In this document: one piece after another, positions 18,886-27,478 of the stretch
Position numbering within the stretch: the first letter of the stretch is position 1
Layout of the letters: every line of letters starts with the position of its first letter
Assembly: GCF_000832065.1 (NCBI RefSeq)
Contig: NZ_JXQM01000019.1
Coordinates: 207,680 to 271,679 of the forward strand
Direction of reading: 5' to 3'
DNA: 64,000 bases
From: Nitrosospira sp. NpAV
GTDB taxonomy: Bacteria; Pseudomonadota; Gammaproteobacteria; Burkholderiales; Nitrosomonadaceae
The notes under the pieces: generated by a model
What the model was told of the DNA's origin: nothing
The model's database searches: none
Seen by the model: only the letters and a program-made list of their open reading frames with translations
Translations under genes and position numbers: made by a program

Positions 18886-19482
18886 ATGCTTAAGCCGACC
18901 AAAAAAGAACTCAACAGAGATAACCTCTTGAATCAGGGGGTTACGCTACTCATGAACCAGGGTTATCATGGCACGGGACTCCAGGAAATCCTGGATGCGG
19001 TAAACGTTCCCAAAGGCTCTTTTTATAATTACTTTGGCAGCAAGGAAGATTTTGGCGCGGAAGTCATCCAGCACTACATCGATCCATTCATCACCCAATT
19101 AACGGCTTATCTGGAACAATCCGATACTGATGCACTCGGTGCGATAAAGCGTTATTTCGACGAACTCATCTCAGAACTTGAAAAGAGCGGGTTCAAAGGG
19201 GGGTGCCTGCTGGGTAATTTGATGGGAGAAATAGGTGATACCAGCGATGTTTGCCAAAGATCACTTCAAACTGCCGTTACCCGTTACCGGAATTTGCTGC
19301 AATCCGGTCTTGCCAAGGCACAGCAGCAAGGAACAGTAAGATCGGACAAATCGGCCGAAGAAATGGCGGATCTATTAGTGAACGCTTGGCAGGGGGCTTT
19401 ATTGAGGATGAAGATAGAAAAATCGGCCGCGCCGGTCAAGCGATGCTGCCAGGATTTACTGGGTGATTTTTTCAGACCCTGA
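18886..19482 (+). CDS. TetR/AcrR-family repressor
   Basis: A 198-aa regulator. Its N-terminal DNA-binding domain reads LMNQGYHGTGLQEILDAVNV followed by PKGSFYNYFGSKEDFGAEV, the typical TetR helix-turn-helix. The C-terminal ligand domain (ISELEKSGFKGGCLLGNLMGE, with one Cys) resembles that of repressors responding to reactive electrophiles such as NemR; that link is inference. The ATG at 18886 was chosen because the in-frame codons upstream lie inside the promoter. The likely targets are its own promoter and the DUF4242 gene 60 bp downstream, both with the same operator pattern. Confidence 0.88.
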   Translation: MLKPTKKELNRDNLLNQGVTLLMNQGYHGTGLQEILDAVNVPKGSFYNYFGSKEDFGAEVIQHYIDPFITQLTAYLEQSDTDALGAIKRYFDELISELEKSGFKGGCLLGNLMGEIGDTSDVCQRSLQTAVTRYRNLLQSGLAKAQQQGTVRSDKSAEEMADLLVNAWQGALLRMKIEKSAAPVKRCCQDLLGDFFRP

Positions 19483-19500
19483 TTTTTTTTGCCTTTAAAT

Positions 19501-19514
19501 AAGACGACCAGTCA
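19501..19514 (+). promoter_or_regulatory. Second TetR-type operator
   Basis: AAGACGACCAGTCA matches the tetR promoter element by the pattern AGAC-A/G-ACC-A/G-GTC. It stands 30-40 bp before the start of the DUF4242 gene, overlapping the expected promoter region. Confidence 0.5.
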
Positions 19515-19542
19515 TATATTTCATTAAACCAGGAGATTCCCA

Positions 19543-19815
19543 ATGCCAAAATACATCATCGAACGCGAAATTCCCGGTGCAGGTGCGCTGACCCTGCAGG
19601 ACCTGCAAGCCATATCGCAGAAATCATGCGGTGTACTCCACAACATGGGTCCAAGAATCCAGTGGCTGGAGAGCTACGTGACCGAAGACAAAGTTTATTG
19701 CCTCTATATCGCACCTGACGAAGCCACCGTCCGGGCGCATGCTGAACAAGGCGAGTTTCCCGCCAATCGCATTTCCCGCATCAAGTCCGTGATTGACCCA
19801 ACTACTGCCGAGTAG
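19543..19815 (+). CDS. DUF4242 (SCO4226-like) small protein
   Basis: A 90-aa protein of the DUF4242 family. The family's hallmark is an N-terminal MPKYIIEREIPGAG, then the strand WLESYVTEDKVYCLYIAPDE and the helix VRAHAEQGEFPANRI. One member of the family in Streptomyces binds nickel; no metal role can be claimed here. CCAGGAGATTCC before ATG 19543 is a good ribosome site. It lies behind the TetR gene and a matching operator, so it is probably the regulated target. The TPR gene follows 67 bp later on the same strand. Confidence 0.88.
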   Translation: MPKYIIEREIPGAGALTLQDLQAISQKSCGVLHNMGPRIQWLESYVTEDKVYCLYIAPDEATVRAHAEQGEFPANRISRIKSVIDPTTAE

Positions 19816-19882
19816 AACGAGAAATTTTCCATCGTTTTGTTTTATGAAAATTGAGTATCTTTATTTGAGGAGGTATCGTCCC

Positions 19883-21640
19883 ATGCAACCCCGTATTGTC
19901 CCTTCAACGATATTGATTCTGGCCCTAGCCATCGCAGAAGTCCCCGGCGCGTTCGCCGGGACTGGCGAGGTGCCCTCGGCCGATAAAAGCGAAGCTTCCG
20001 CGGGATCAGGGGGCCACAAGCATTACGTACAATCCGATATGGCGAATAAACCAGGTCCAGATGGTCAGCTTGCCCCCAGATTGCAGAACCTGGGTAGCCA
20101 TACATTCCCGGTCAGCACGCGCAACAAGCTGGCGCAGCAATACGTTAGCCAGGGGCTGAACCTCGCATACGGGTTCAATCATGCCGAGGCACGCCGGGCA
20201 TTCCGTGAAGCGGCACGGCTCGACCCCGGGCTTGCGATGGCCTACTGGGGTCAGGCACTCGTGCTCGGCCCCAACATCAATGCGATGATGGAACCGAACG
20301 AGGAGCCGCAGGCCCTGGAGATCGTACAGCAGGCCAAATCACTCATGGCGAAAGCATCGCCCAGGGAACGGGCGCTCATCAACGCCCTTGAAAAGCGTTA
20401 CTCAGGAAAAACCGAGCACCGGATGGCGAACAACAAGGCTTACGCGGAGGCGATGCGGGAAGTGCACCAACGTTTTCCGGATGACCTGGATATCGCGATG
20501 CTTTATGTGGAGTCGATGATGGATCTGCGTCCGTGGGGCTACTGGATGCTTGATGGGCGCCCGTATGAGGGAACAGCTGAAATCGTGGCGCTCACCGAAG
20601 AAGTGATGCGGCGCAATCCCAAACACCCCGGCGCGCTGCACATGTATATTCACCTCATGGAACCGACAAGCACGCCCGAGCGGGCGGAGAAGGCGGCCGA
20701 TACCCTGCTGACGCTGATGCCGGCGGCGGGGCACATGATACACATGTCATCGCATATCTATCAGCGTGTGGGCCGGTACGCCGATTCAATGAAGAGCAAT
20801 CGGCTTGCCATCGCGGCTGACGAGGATTACATCGCACAGTGCCGCGCCCAGGGAATATACCCCATGATGTACTACCCGCATAACATTCACTTTCTCTGGT
20901 TCGCTGCCACGGCGGACGGTCAAAGCAAGATTGCAATCAAATCTGCACGGGAGGTTGCCGGTAAAATAGACGATGCAGTACTAAAGGAGATGCCGCTGAC
21001 AGCGATATTCCGCATGGTGCCGTACTGGACGCTTGCGAGATTTGGGCATTGGAAAGAGATTCTTGAGGAACCCGCGCCACCGTCCACCAACCTATTTTTG
21101 AAAGGAAGCTGGCACTATGCGCGCGGCCTCGCGTTTGTCGCGACGGAGCAACTGCAACAAGCCGAGCAGGAGCTGGGAACATTGCGCGAGATCATGCAGG
21201 ACGCATCGCTGGACATCCCGCTTTTCTCGAAAAATACCGCGCGCACCGTGCTCAATGCCGCACCCGAAGTGCTCGCCGGCGAGATCGCCGCTGCACGTGG
21301 ACAATTCGATCAGGCTATCGCACACCTTGAACGGGCGGTTCGCCTAGAAGATGCCCTGATATACACGGAACCCTTGGAATTTCACTTTCCGCCACGGCTG
21401 GCGCTGGGTGCTATCCTGCTGGAATCAGGGCGTCCGGCCGAAGCCGAGACCGTATATTGGGAAGACCTGCGGCGCAATCGCGACAACGGTTGGGCGCTTT
21501 ACGGATTGATGCAAGCGTTGCGCGCGCAAAAGAAAGATGATCAGGCGGCGCTTATCGAGACACGTTTCAAAAAGGCGTGGGCGCGTGCCGACATCGAGCT
21601 GAACGCATCCCGCTTCGGACGACGGGATGTAAAGGTGTAA
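19883..21640 (+). CDS. Secreted tetratricopeptide-repeat protein
   Basis: A 585-aa protein with a signal peptide (LILALAIAEVPGAFA). TPR units are visible at AYGFNHAEARRAFREAARLD followed by AMAYWGQAL, in the middle around YQRVGRYADSMKSNRLAIA, and near the end at GQFDQAIAHLERAVRLED and GRPAEAETVYWEDLRRN. Conserved blocks such as GALHMYIHLMEPT are typical of a family of uncharacterised periplasmic TPR proteins. No catalytic motif is evident. ATG 19883 has GAGGAGG nine bases upstream; the earlier in-frame ATGs overlap the preceding gene. A scaffold or binding role is likely but unproven. Confidence 0.85.
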   Translation: MQPRIVPSTILILALAIAEVPGAFAGTGEVPSADKSEASAGSGGHKHYVQSDMANKPGPDGQLAPRLQNLGSHTFPVSTRNKLAQQYVSQGLNLAYGFNHAEARRAFREAARLDPGLAMAYWGQALVLGPNINAMMEPNEEPQALEIVQQAKSLMAKASPRERALINALEKRYSGKTEHRMANNKAYAEAMREVHQRFPDDLDIAMLYVESMMDLRPWGYWMLDGRPYEGTAEIVALTEEVMRRNPKHPGALHMYIHLMEPTSTPERAEKAADTLLTLMPAAGHMIHMSSHIYQRVGRYADSMKSNRLAIAADEDYIAQCRAQGIYPMMYYPHNIHFLWFAATADGQSKIAIKSAREVAGKIDDAVLKEMPLTAIFRMVPYWTLARFGHWKEILEEPAPPSTNLFLKGSWHYARGLAFVATEQLQQAEQELGTLREIMQDASLDIPLFSKNTARTVLNAAPEVLAGEIAAARGQFDQAIAHLERAVRLEDALIYTEPLEFHFPPRLALGAILLESGRPAEAETVYWEDLRRNRDNGWALYGLMQALRAQKKDDQAALIETRFKKAWARADIELNASRFGRRDVKV

Positions 21641-21800
21641 GACTATAAGACGTAGCCTACCTCAAGGAATCTCTGAACAAGTCCTGAATTTTCCAGCAAC
21701 GGGCTCCACGGAAGACTTATTTCAGAGGTTCCGTTCTCCTGAAGAAACCTGGTGCAAACCTTCCGTTTCTATTCGATGCCATTTAAGCTCTTCGTCGCTC

Positions 21801-22043
21801 TCAGTCTTTGGTCTTCAATTTCCCCTCGTTCGCCGCTATGAACGCACGGATGTCATCCGCCATCTGTAGCAGCCTTAGCCATTGTTCCTTATAAAGCGTC
21901 ACGGGAAACCGGCCCATCCCATACACTGAAAGCGCCCCTTTTTCGCTCACTTTCATGCTAATACCGGTACCGGCTCCTTTTTTGAGCGCTTCATTTTCTT
22001 TGCGCAACCGCTCCAATTCGGCTTTTATATCTTCGTCTGACAT
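21801..22043 (-). CDS. Small conserved protein with N-terminal coiled coil
   Basis: An 80-aa protein. Residues 1-25 (MSDEDIKAELERLRKENEAL) form a short coiled coil. A small beta domain follows (MKVSEKGALSVYGMGRFPVT, then LYKEQWLRLLQMADDIRAFI). The start at 22043 has GGAGGAACG directly upstream; the longer in-frame reading from 22103 lacks this. I recognise the pattern as a conserved hypothetical protein without assigned function. It faces the TPR gene tail to tail. The 343 bp upstream, to the DoxX gene, show no gene. Confidence 0.72.
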   Translation of the reverse strand: MSDEDIKAELERLRKENEALKKGAGTGISMKVSEKGALSVYGMGRFPVTLYKEQWLRLLQMADDIRAFIAANEGKLKTKD

Positions 22044-22386
22044 CGTTCCTCCGGGATTATTGATACAAAATGAGTATGCCTCATTTTTTATCGGAAGTAC
22101 CACCTTTGCGCTATCATATCGTGACTTAGCATCCGGTACCTCCTGCCCTGCAGTACGACTGCTGGCTTGGCCGGCTTGGTTGGGATGCGTAAATCTGCTC
22201 CGTGCGGCATCCCGCCTTCGATTCGGTAAAATATCCGGATAAAGGCCGAAAGATGGAACTGACTGACGTTATTCCGGACTAATTATTAGTGGGCTCTTTA
22301 AGATTGCGCACCCACGACACTGCATCGTTGTTGCCGTAATCTTTCCATCCTGAATTCGTCATCGTCACATTCGAAGAAGAACATTC

Positions 22387-22791
22387 ATGCGTAATCCACT
22401 GCAAAATGATGCCTTGGGTAAATTGATTTTGCGCCTTACGGTTGGCATACTGATACTCCTGCACGGAGTATTCAAAATACTCAATCCAGGCTCTCTCGAA
22501 TTCATCAGTAAACAACTTTCCGGTCTCAATTTACCGGCGGTTCTGGCTTATGGCGTTTACGTGGGCGAAGTGATTGCGCCCCTGATGATTATTCTGGGGA
22601 TTTTTTCTCGCTTGGGCGGACTGCTTGTTTTTGGGAATATGGTATTTGCGCTGGCGCTGGCACACCGCAGCCAGTTTTTCTCATTGACGAACAATGGCGG
22701 CTGGGCGCTGGAGCTGCAAGGTTTCTATTTATTTTCCGGTCTTGCGATATTATTCCTTGGTAGCGGTAGAATGGCGATAAGACCCGATTGA
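22387..22791 (+). CDS. DoxX-family membrane protein
   Basis: A 134-aa inner-membrane protein with four predicted membrane helices: LILRLTVGILILLHGVFKI, LPAVLAYGVYVGEVIAPLMI, a third around LVFGNMVFALALA, and the last at GFYLFSGLAILFLG. DoxX proteins are linked to thiosulfate:quinone oxidoreductase in archaea and to redox-stress complexes in some bacteria. No partner gene is found here, so the role stays open. It is a single gene followed 188 bp later by pgl. Confidence 0.85.
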   Translation: MRNPLQNDALGKLILRLTVGILILLHGVFKILNPGSLEFISKQLSGLNLPAVLAYGVYVGEVIAPLMIILGIFSRLGGLLVFGNMVFALALAHRSQFFSLTNNGGWALELQGFYLFSGLAILFLGSGRMAIRPD

Positions 22792-22979
22792 TCCGGCAGC
22801 CTGGCGAACTTGAAAAATTGAACCGGAAATGACTGAACGAGGATAGATTTGAAGACCAAGAATCGTGCTATTGCTTGGAATAGCGGCGCAATACGAACTG
22901 GCTGGGTGCTTTCGCGGCCGATTTCCTTACGGTCCAGCAGGCTGCCCGTCACGACTCACAATGGACGGACAAATTGGTT

Positions 22980-23711
22980 ATGCGCGTAAAGCCTCCAGAA
23001 TCTCCCCATTCCACTAATTCCGAGCAATGCAGATGGCATGAGGTCGCGGATATGCCGGAACTGCAGAATGTAGCGTTGGACATGATACTTGCCAGTGCCG
23101 CCACGGCCATCCAACAACGCGGACAATTTCATCTCGTACTTGCTGGGGGCGACACGCCGCGCGCAATCTACAAACAGTTACGGGCAGCGCACACCGACTG
23201 GTCAGCCTGGTATATCTACTTCGGTGACGAACGTTGTGTGCCACCCACCGATCCCAGGCGGAATTCTGTCATGGCCGATGAGGCGTGGCTCGATTATGTC
23301 GAAATTCCTGCGGATCAGCTATATACCATTCCAGGAGAGCTTGGCGCTGATCTGGCGGCTTGCGAGTATGCTCAGACCTTGAATGCCGTTGGCATGTTTG
23401 ATCTGACGCTGCTCGGACTGGGCGAGGATGGCCATACCGCCAGCCTGTTTCCCGGCCGCGAATGGGGCATCGAATCCGATTCGCCCGACGCGCTGGCGGT
23501 ACTGGATGCGCCCAAGCCACCGGCACAGCGCGTATCACTCAGCGCGGCCAGGCTCAGCCGTTCGCGGCAGGTCATATTTCTGGTCAGTGGCGAATCGAAG
23601 CGGGATGCGGTGGCGCGATGGCGCGCGGGTGAAAATATTCCTCCGCGGGCAATAGCGCCGGAGAAAGGTGTCGATGTGCTGATCGAATCGGTGTTACTAA
23701 AGGACCTTTAA
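22980..23711 (+). CDS. pgl: 6-phosphogluconolactonase
   Basis: Hydrolyses 6-phosphogluconolactone in the oxidative pentose-phosphate pathway. Family motifs are LVLAGGDTPRAIYKQL, IYFGDERCVPPTDPRRNSVM, and FDLTLLGLGEDGHTASLFPG with the active-site Asp and His. Length is 243 aa, typical for the NagB-like (DevB) type. The start is either ATG 22980 or the TTG six bases before it; neither has a good ribosome site. It complements gnd (16191) and the two transaldolases in the window. Confidence 0.93.
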   Translation: MRVKPPESPHSTNSEQCRWHEVADMPELQNVALDMILASAATAIQQRGQFHLVLAGGDTPRAIYKQLRAAHTDWSAWYIYFGDERCVPPTDPRRNSVMADEAWLDYVEIPADQLYTIPGELGADLAACEYAQTLNAVGMFDLTLLGLGEDGHTASLFPGREWGIESDSPDALAVLDAPKPPAQRVSLSAARLSRSRQVIFLVSGESKRDAVARWRAGENIPPRAIAPEKGVDVLIESVLLKDL

Positions 23712-23722
23712 CAGAGATATCC

Positions 23723-24379
23723 TTATTTATCCGTGGATTCGTCATTCTTCGGTTTGAATCTGAAGCGGCATAAGTTGCCGCCGTGGACCATGCATTCGTG
23801 TTGCTCGACCTTGCTTTCGGTGAAGGTCTCCATCAGGCCCCTATCCAGATGGCAAATATCGGCATCTCTCACCGCCATCCGGTGAAACACACAGTTATCA
23901 GCTTCGATTACCGTCTCCCCGCCCGGCAATGTCGCCGTTTTTGCATTATAGCCAAGCTGATCCATTACCTCGGCAAGCTTCTCGACCTTCTCCGCATGCG
24001 TGGCCAGGCCGGAATGTTCGCTGCGAAGCTGGCGCCCAACACCCGCGCCAATCTCGCTCAGACGCTTGCTCATGTTTTCCGCACCCTCTTCATTCTGGAC
24101 GGAAGCCACTACGAGTTGCGCAAGCCACGAATACTGGCGCGGAAAGCTTTCCCGGCCAAGCTCGGTCAAAACATAAAGCTGTTGCGGACGCCCTCCTCCT
24201 GAAGGCCGCGTGGCGCCGGCCTCCACCAATCCCGCCGCTTCCAGCGAGGCAAGATGCTGCCGTACCGCGTTACGTGTAATCTCAAGTCCTTTCGAAAGCT
24301 CATCCACGCTCAGTCCCGGCTTGCCCCTGCGCAGCAGCTTGAGCAATTGTTTTTGCCGTTCACCCATAGTATTAAGCAT
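23723..24379 (-). CDS. SufR-like winged-helix regulator with cysteine cluster
   Basis: A 218-aa protein. The N-terminal DeoR/ArsR-type winged helix is clear (LSVDELSKGLEITRNAVRQH, then LEAAGLVEAG, wing GGGRPQQLYVLTELG). The C-terminal domain holds four Cys residues: one in ADNCVF, one in DICHLD, one in EHECMV and one in NLCRF, with gaps of 12, 19 and 7 residues. This resembles the iron-sulfur-sensing domain of SufR-type repressors, though the spacing differs from the cyanobacterial form. It is therefore a candidate iron-sulfur or redox sensor. GGAAGGGA precedes the start. It converges with pgl, only 11 bp apart. Confidence 0.8.
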   Translation of the reverse strand: MLNTMGERQKQLLKLLRRGKPGLSVDELSKGLEITRNAVRQHLASLEAAGLVEAGATRPSGGGRPQQLYVLTELGRESFPRQYSWLAQLVVASVQNEEGAENMSKRLSEIGAGVGRQLRSEHSGLATHAEKVEKLAEVMDQLGYNAKTATLPGGETVIEADNCVFHRMAVRDADICHLDRGLMETFTESKVEQHECMVHGGNLCRFRFKPKNDESTDK

Positions 24380-24757
24380 TTCGCGTCCCTTCCTTTCTCC
24401 CCACTTGGTAATTATAAGAATTTATTATGGAACACATTATCGTCTGTTGCATCGACAATAGCATACAACATTAAGACACTTTAAGCATGGGAAAGTTGAC
24501 AAAATGTCGCAGATGTCTTATGGTTTTTTTCAACCTCAGAATAATCCAGAATTATTCATCGCTGTCGATGGATAACGCTTCGCACCCACGCCCGCAACAT
24601 TACGAAGACCAGAATACCTCGCTTCGCACCTTTTGTCCGGCCACCCTCTATATAGAGAAAGCAGGATCATCGGATCGTACAGACATGGAATCCATTGAGA
24701 ATGAGTCACAAATGGTACCTGGATGATCCTGAATCGGGATCTCGCGTCTGCGCACGG
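24380..24757. other. Intergenic region with an orphan promoter-like sequence
   Basis: No gene is visible. TTGACA (24496-24501) and TATGGT (24519-24524) are 17 bases apart on the plus strand and followed by a T-rich stretch, with no plus-strand gene downstream. CTCTATATAGAG at 24646-24657 is a perfect 12-bp palindrome. Confidence 0.4.
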
Positions 24758-25540
24758 TTACTCTCTCCAAGCCGGAAAATCCGGCAAACCACGGAAAAAA
24801 TCCATATCGTGGTTGGGCCAAAGTTCCGCATCTTCCCTACTGGCCAGCGCCTTGAGCTTGCGGATGCTCGCGAGCGCCAGCGTCTCGTTATCCTGCCAGC
24901 AATAACCCGGCGCAATCTCCTCCGACAGGTTTTCACCCAGATCGGCGGCATCGCCGCACAGGATGACGGGCGGCCCCTTTCTCAATTCGATAAACAATGA
25001 CATATGCCCTGCCGTATGGCCGGGGCTGGCGATGGCATGCACGCCGGGGGCCACCACATATTCACCCCTTTTTACCCGCCACAGATTCGCATGGACCAGC
25101 TCATCGGCAAATACGCTGCCATCCAGACCGGTACTTGCTACAGCCAATTCATCGCCTTGTATGTGGACCTCGCATCCCGGCAGATCGCAAAGCCCGCCTG
25201 CGTGGTCAAAGTGCAGATGGCCAATAAATACGACATCTATATCTGATGGCGTGAGTCCCAATTTTGCCAGGTAGCGCGGGATACGCTGCTCTTCCCGCAT
25301 GACGGGCGCTTCCACCAGCGGCCGCATGGGATCAAAATACCTAGCACGCAAGAGCGGATCGGCCAGCTTGCGATAGTCGCATCCCACATCGTAAAGGATA
25401 CGCCCGTTGGGTGTTTCAATCAGATAGGCGAGTATCGGCGCATTGATGAATTTGCCATGACCGTAATTACGTGTCGAGATGGTTTTATCATAGCGGACCG
25501 TGCCAGTGAGCAGCGGCCAGATTTTCGGGGCGCGAGACAT
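24758..25540 (-). CDS. N-acyl-homoserine-lactonase-like metallo-hydrolase
   Basis: A 260-aa metallo-beta-lactamase-fold protein. The binuclear site is FIGHLHFDHAGG near residue 108, with later His in IASPGHTAGHMSLF, Asp in ILCGDAADLGEN and a final His in LWPNHDMDFF. The overall arrangement, including YDVGCDYRKLADP, is that of the AttM/AiiA lactonase group that opens acyl-homoserine lactones. The true substrate cannot be read from sequence. Ammonia oxidisers of this group use acyl-homoserine-lactone signalling, which makes quorum quenching or signal turnover plausible. It stands alone. Confidence 0.82.
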   Translation of the reverse strand: MSRAPKIWPLLTGTVRYDKTISTRNYGHGKFINAPILAYLIETPNGRILYDVGCDYRKLADPLLRARYFDPMRPLVEAPVMREEQRIPRYLAKLGLTPSDIDVVFIGHLHFDHAGGLCDLPGCEVHIQGDELAVASTGLDGSVFADELVHANLWRVKRGEYVVAPGVHAIASPGHTAGHMSLFIELRKGPPVILCGDAADLGENLSEEIAPGYCWQDNETLALASIRKLKALASREDAELWPNHDMDFFRGLPDFPAWRE

Positions 25541-25675
25541 AATTAAGGATTACGACTCCGGGGAACGATGATGTCCATCATAGAGAAGAAAAGTGTATGC
25601 GGCATTATGTATGATATGCCTAAAAAGGCCTTATTTGACAACTTCCGATCCAACGGGGGAAACCATGAATTCGTC

Positions 25676-25696
25676 ATTCCGGGCTTGATCCGGAAT
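25676..25696. repeat. REP-like palindrome
   Basis: ATTCCGG and CCGGAAT flank a 7-base spacer in TCATTCCGGGCTTGATCCGG. This is the type of short dispersed palindrome found between genes of many proteobacteria. It lies between the lactonase gene and the second transaldolase gene. Confidence 0.6.
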
Positions 25697-25802
25697 CCAG
25701 CCCACTGTACGCCTGCTCCAATCTACATAATGCAGTATTACGCCAGGATTACTCAACGGGCAAACCGCAAAACGGGACACTCATAAATTTGGCTCTTCAG
25801 AA

Positions 25803-26930
25803 ATGCCCATACATCAATTGAAAGCGCTTGGACAGTCAATCTGGCTCGACCACATCGACCGGGATCTTATCCGCGGCGGCGGCTTGAAGAGAATGGTGGA
25901 TGAAGGCGAAATAGGCGGCATTACCACCAACCCCGCTATTCTCGCGAACGCCATCAGCTCGGACGCCGGATATGCCGAGGATCTGCGCGCCCTCCTCCGC
26001 CAGGGACACACTCCCGCAGCTGCGTACGAAAAACTTGTCATTCCGGAAATACGCGCTGCAGCCGACATACTGCGCCCGGTTTATGAGAATACGCACCGCC
26101 GCGATGGCTATGGCTCATTGCAGGTCGCCCTGGCATTGGCCGATGATACCGTGGCAACAGTGGAAGAAACCCGCCGCCTGTGGCGCGAGGTGGGACGGGA
26201 AAATCTCCTGATCAAAATTCCGGCCACCGAGGCCGGCATTCCCGCCATCACCCAACTGACCGCCGAGGGGATCAACGTCAACGTCACCCTGCTCTTTTCA
26301 CAAGCCGGGTACGAGCGCGCTGCGCAAGCCTACCTTGATGGACTGGAACAGCTCATCGCACGCGGCGGAGACCCTGCCGCTGTTGCCGGCGTGGCAAGCT
26401 TTTTCATCAGCAGGCTCGATACCGCCGTCGATGCCCTCATCTCCTCTCACTTGAACCAGTGCGGCTGGATCAAGACCTATAATGCGCTGGAACGCGAGTC
26501 GCTCAGAAATCTCCTTGGCAAAGTGGCTATCGCCAATGCCAAAGTAACCTATGAACGCCATGAGGCGATATTTTCAAGCCCCCGCTGGAATGCGCTCGCC
26601 GCTCAGGGAGCGCGAAAGCAGCGGCTACTCTGGGCCAGCACCGGAATCAAGAATCCGGCTTATCGCGACATAAAATATATCGAGGCACTGATCGGCCCGG
26701 ATACCATGATCACGGTTCCCCCGGCAACACTGGCGGCTTTCCGTGAACGCGGAAGAGTGCACCTCAGCCTGCGGGAAGACGTCGCCAGCGCAGCCGCCCT
26801 CCTCGGCACGCTCAAGACGCTGCGCATCCCGCTCGACGATCTTGCCAGCAAACTGCTATCCGATGGAGTGAAGCAATTCAGTGCCGCATACGAAAAACTC
26901 ATTGATGCGATGCCGCATTCTCTTCCGTAG
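25803..26930 (+). CDS. tal: Transaldolase (second, diverged copy)
   Basis: 375 aa, the same length and fold as the copy at 14902 but only moderately similar. Diagnostic parts are GGITTNPAILANAI, the Schiff-base lysine strand LLIKIPATEAGIPAITQ, INVNVTLLFSQ and LLWASTGIKNPAYRD. The catalytic residues appear intact, so it is probably active. It has no pentose-phosphate neighbour and sits between a lactonase and a small membrane protein. Ammonia oxidisers need a strong non-oxidative pentose flow for the Calvin cycle; whether the two copies serve different conditions is unknown. Confidence 0.94.
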   Translation: MPIHQLKALGQSIWLDHIDRDLIRGGGLKRMVDEGEIGGITTNPAILANAISSDAGYAEDLRALLRQGHTPAAAYEKLVIPEIRAAADILRPVYENTHRRDGYGSLQVALALADDTVATVEETRRLWREVGRENLLIKIPATEAGIPAITQLTAEGINVNVTLLFSQAGYERAAQAYLDGLEQLIARGGDPAAVAGVASFFISRLDTAVDALISSHLNQCGWIKTYNALERESLRNLLGKVAIANAKVTYERHEAIFSSPRWNALAAQGARKQRLLWASTGIKNPAYRDIKYIEALIGPDTMITVPPATLAAFRERGRVHLSLREDVASAAALLGTLKTLRIPLDDLASKLLSDGVKQFSAAYEKLIDAMPHSLP

Positions 26931-27147
26931 CGTCGTCCGCATGGTGCAGTACCTGGGACACAAAATGTGCGGAAACATTCATGACAAAAGGCACCAGCAG
27001 GATAACGACCAGCAATGCCAGCAAGGCCGTGTTGACGCTGACCCCGATCTCTCCCCGCATGACTTTCTTGAAGAACCACGCGCACACCCAAATAACTCCC
27101 ACCAGGAACGCGGAACCTATCATTATGTAATCGCTGTCATCCATCAT
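26899..27147 (-). CDS. Small two-helix membrane protein
   Basis: An 82-aa protein with two predicted membrane helices (IMIGSAFLVGVIWVCAWF and TALLALLVVILLVPFVMNV). Its last 10 codons overlap the end of the transaldolase gene on the other strand. There is no strong ribosome site. The hydrophobicity pattern and basic loop (KKVMRGEIG) look like a real membrane protein rather than an antisense artefact, but no family is recognised. Confidence 0.6.
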   Translation of the reverse strand: MMDDSDYIMIGSAFLVGVIWVCAWFFKKVMRGEIGVSVNTALLALLVVILLVPFVMNVSAHFVSQVLHHADDATEENAASHQ

Positions 27148-27399
27148 TCTGAACCGGTTGGGTTAAAGAGGCGGGAGTGCGTGGTTTTTTAGCGCGCGTC
27201 CTATGGCGAGTCGCCTAAAGGTGAAAATCGAGGACGCAGGAATCATCGGGAGATCATAGTGTTAAGCGGACAATAAGCTGCCGACCGCAAGATTCAGGAT
27301 CATATCTTCAATCAGACTACGAATATACTATTGCAGCCCATGAAGATTCAACATCATCATCATCATGGATCAGATCAATTCGATTAGGCGGAAGGAAAT

Positions 27400-27461
27400 T
27401 GACCCTACCCCACAAAACAGCGCCGGTGGATTCAACCGGTACTAATGCTGGGGTAGGGTCA
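27400..27461. repeat. Large inverted repeat (13-bp arms)
   Basis: TGACCCTACCCCA (27400-27412) and its exact complement TGGGGTAGGGTCA (27449-27461) form a stem around a 36-base loop. A third copy of the same 13-mer lies inside the phage remnant at 32866-32878. It may be a small non-autonomous mobile element. The rest of 27148-27478 shows no gene; five CAT triplets in a row stand near 27350. Confidence 0.55.
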
Positions 27462-27478
27462 CCGGGCAACGGACCCCT

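Noticed and set aside
27340..27370. CAT triplet repeat as a poly-His coding tract
   Set aside because: It is not inside any credible reading frame with a start and ribosome site.
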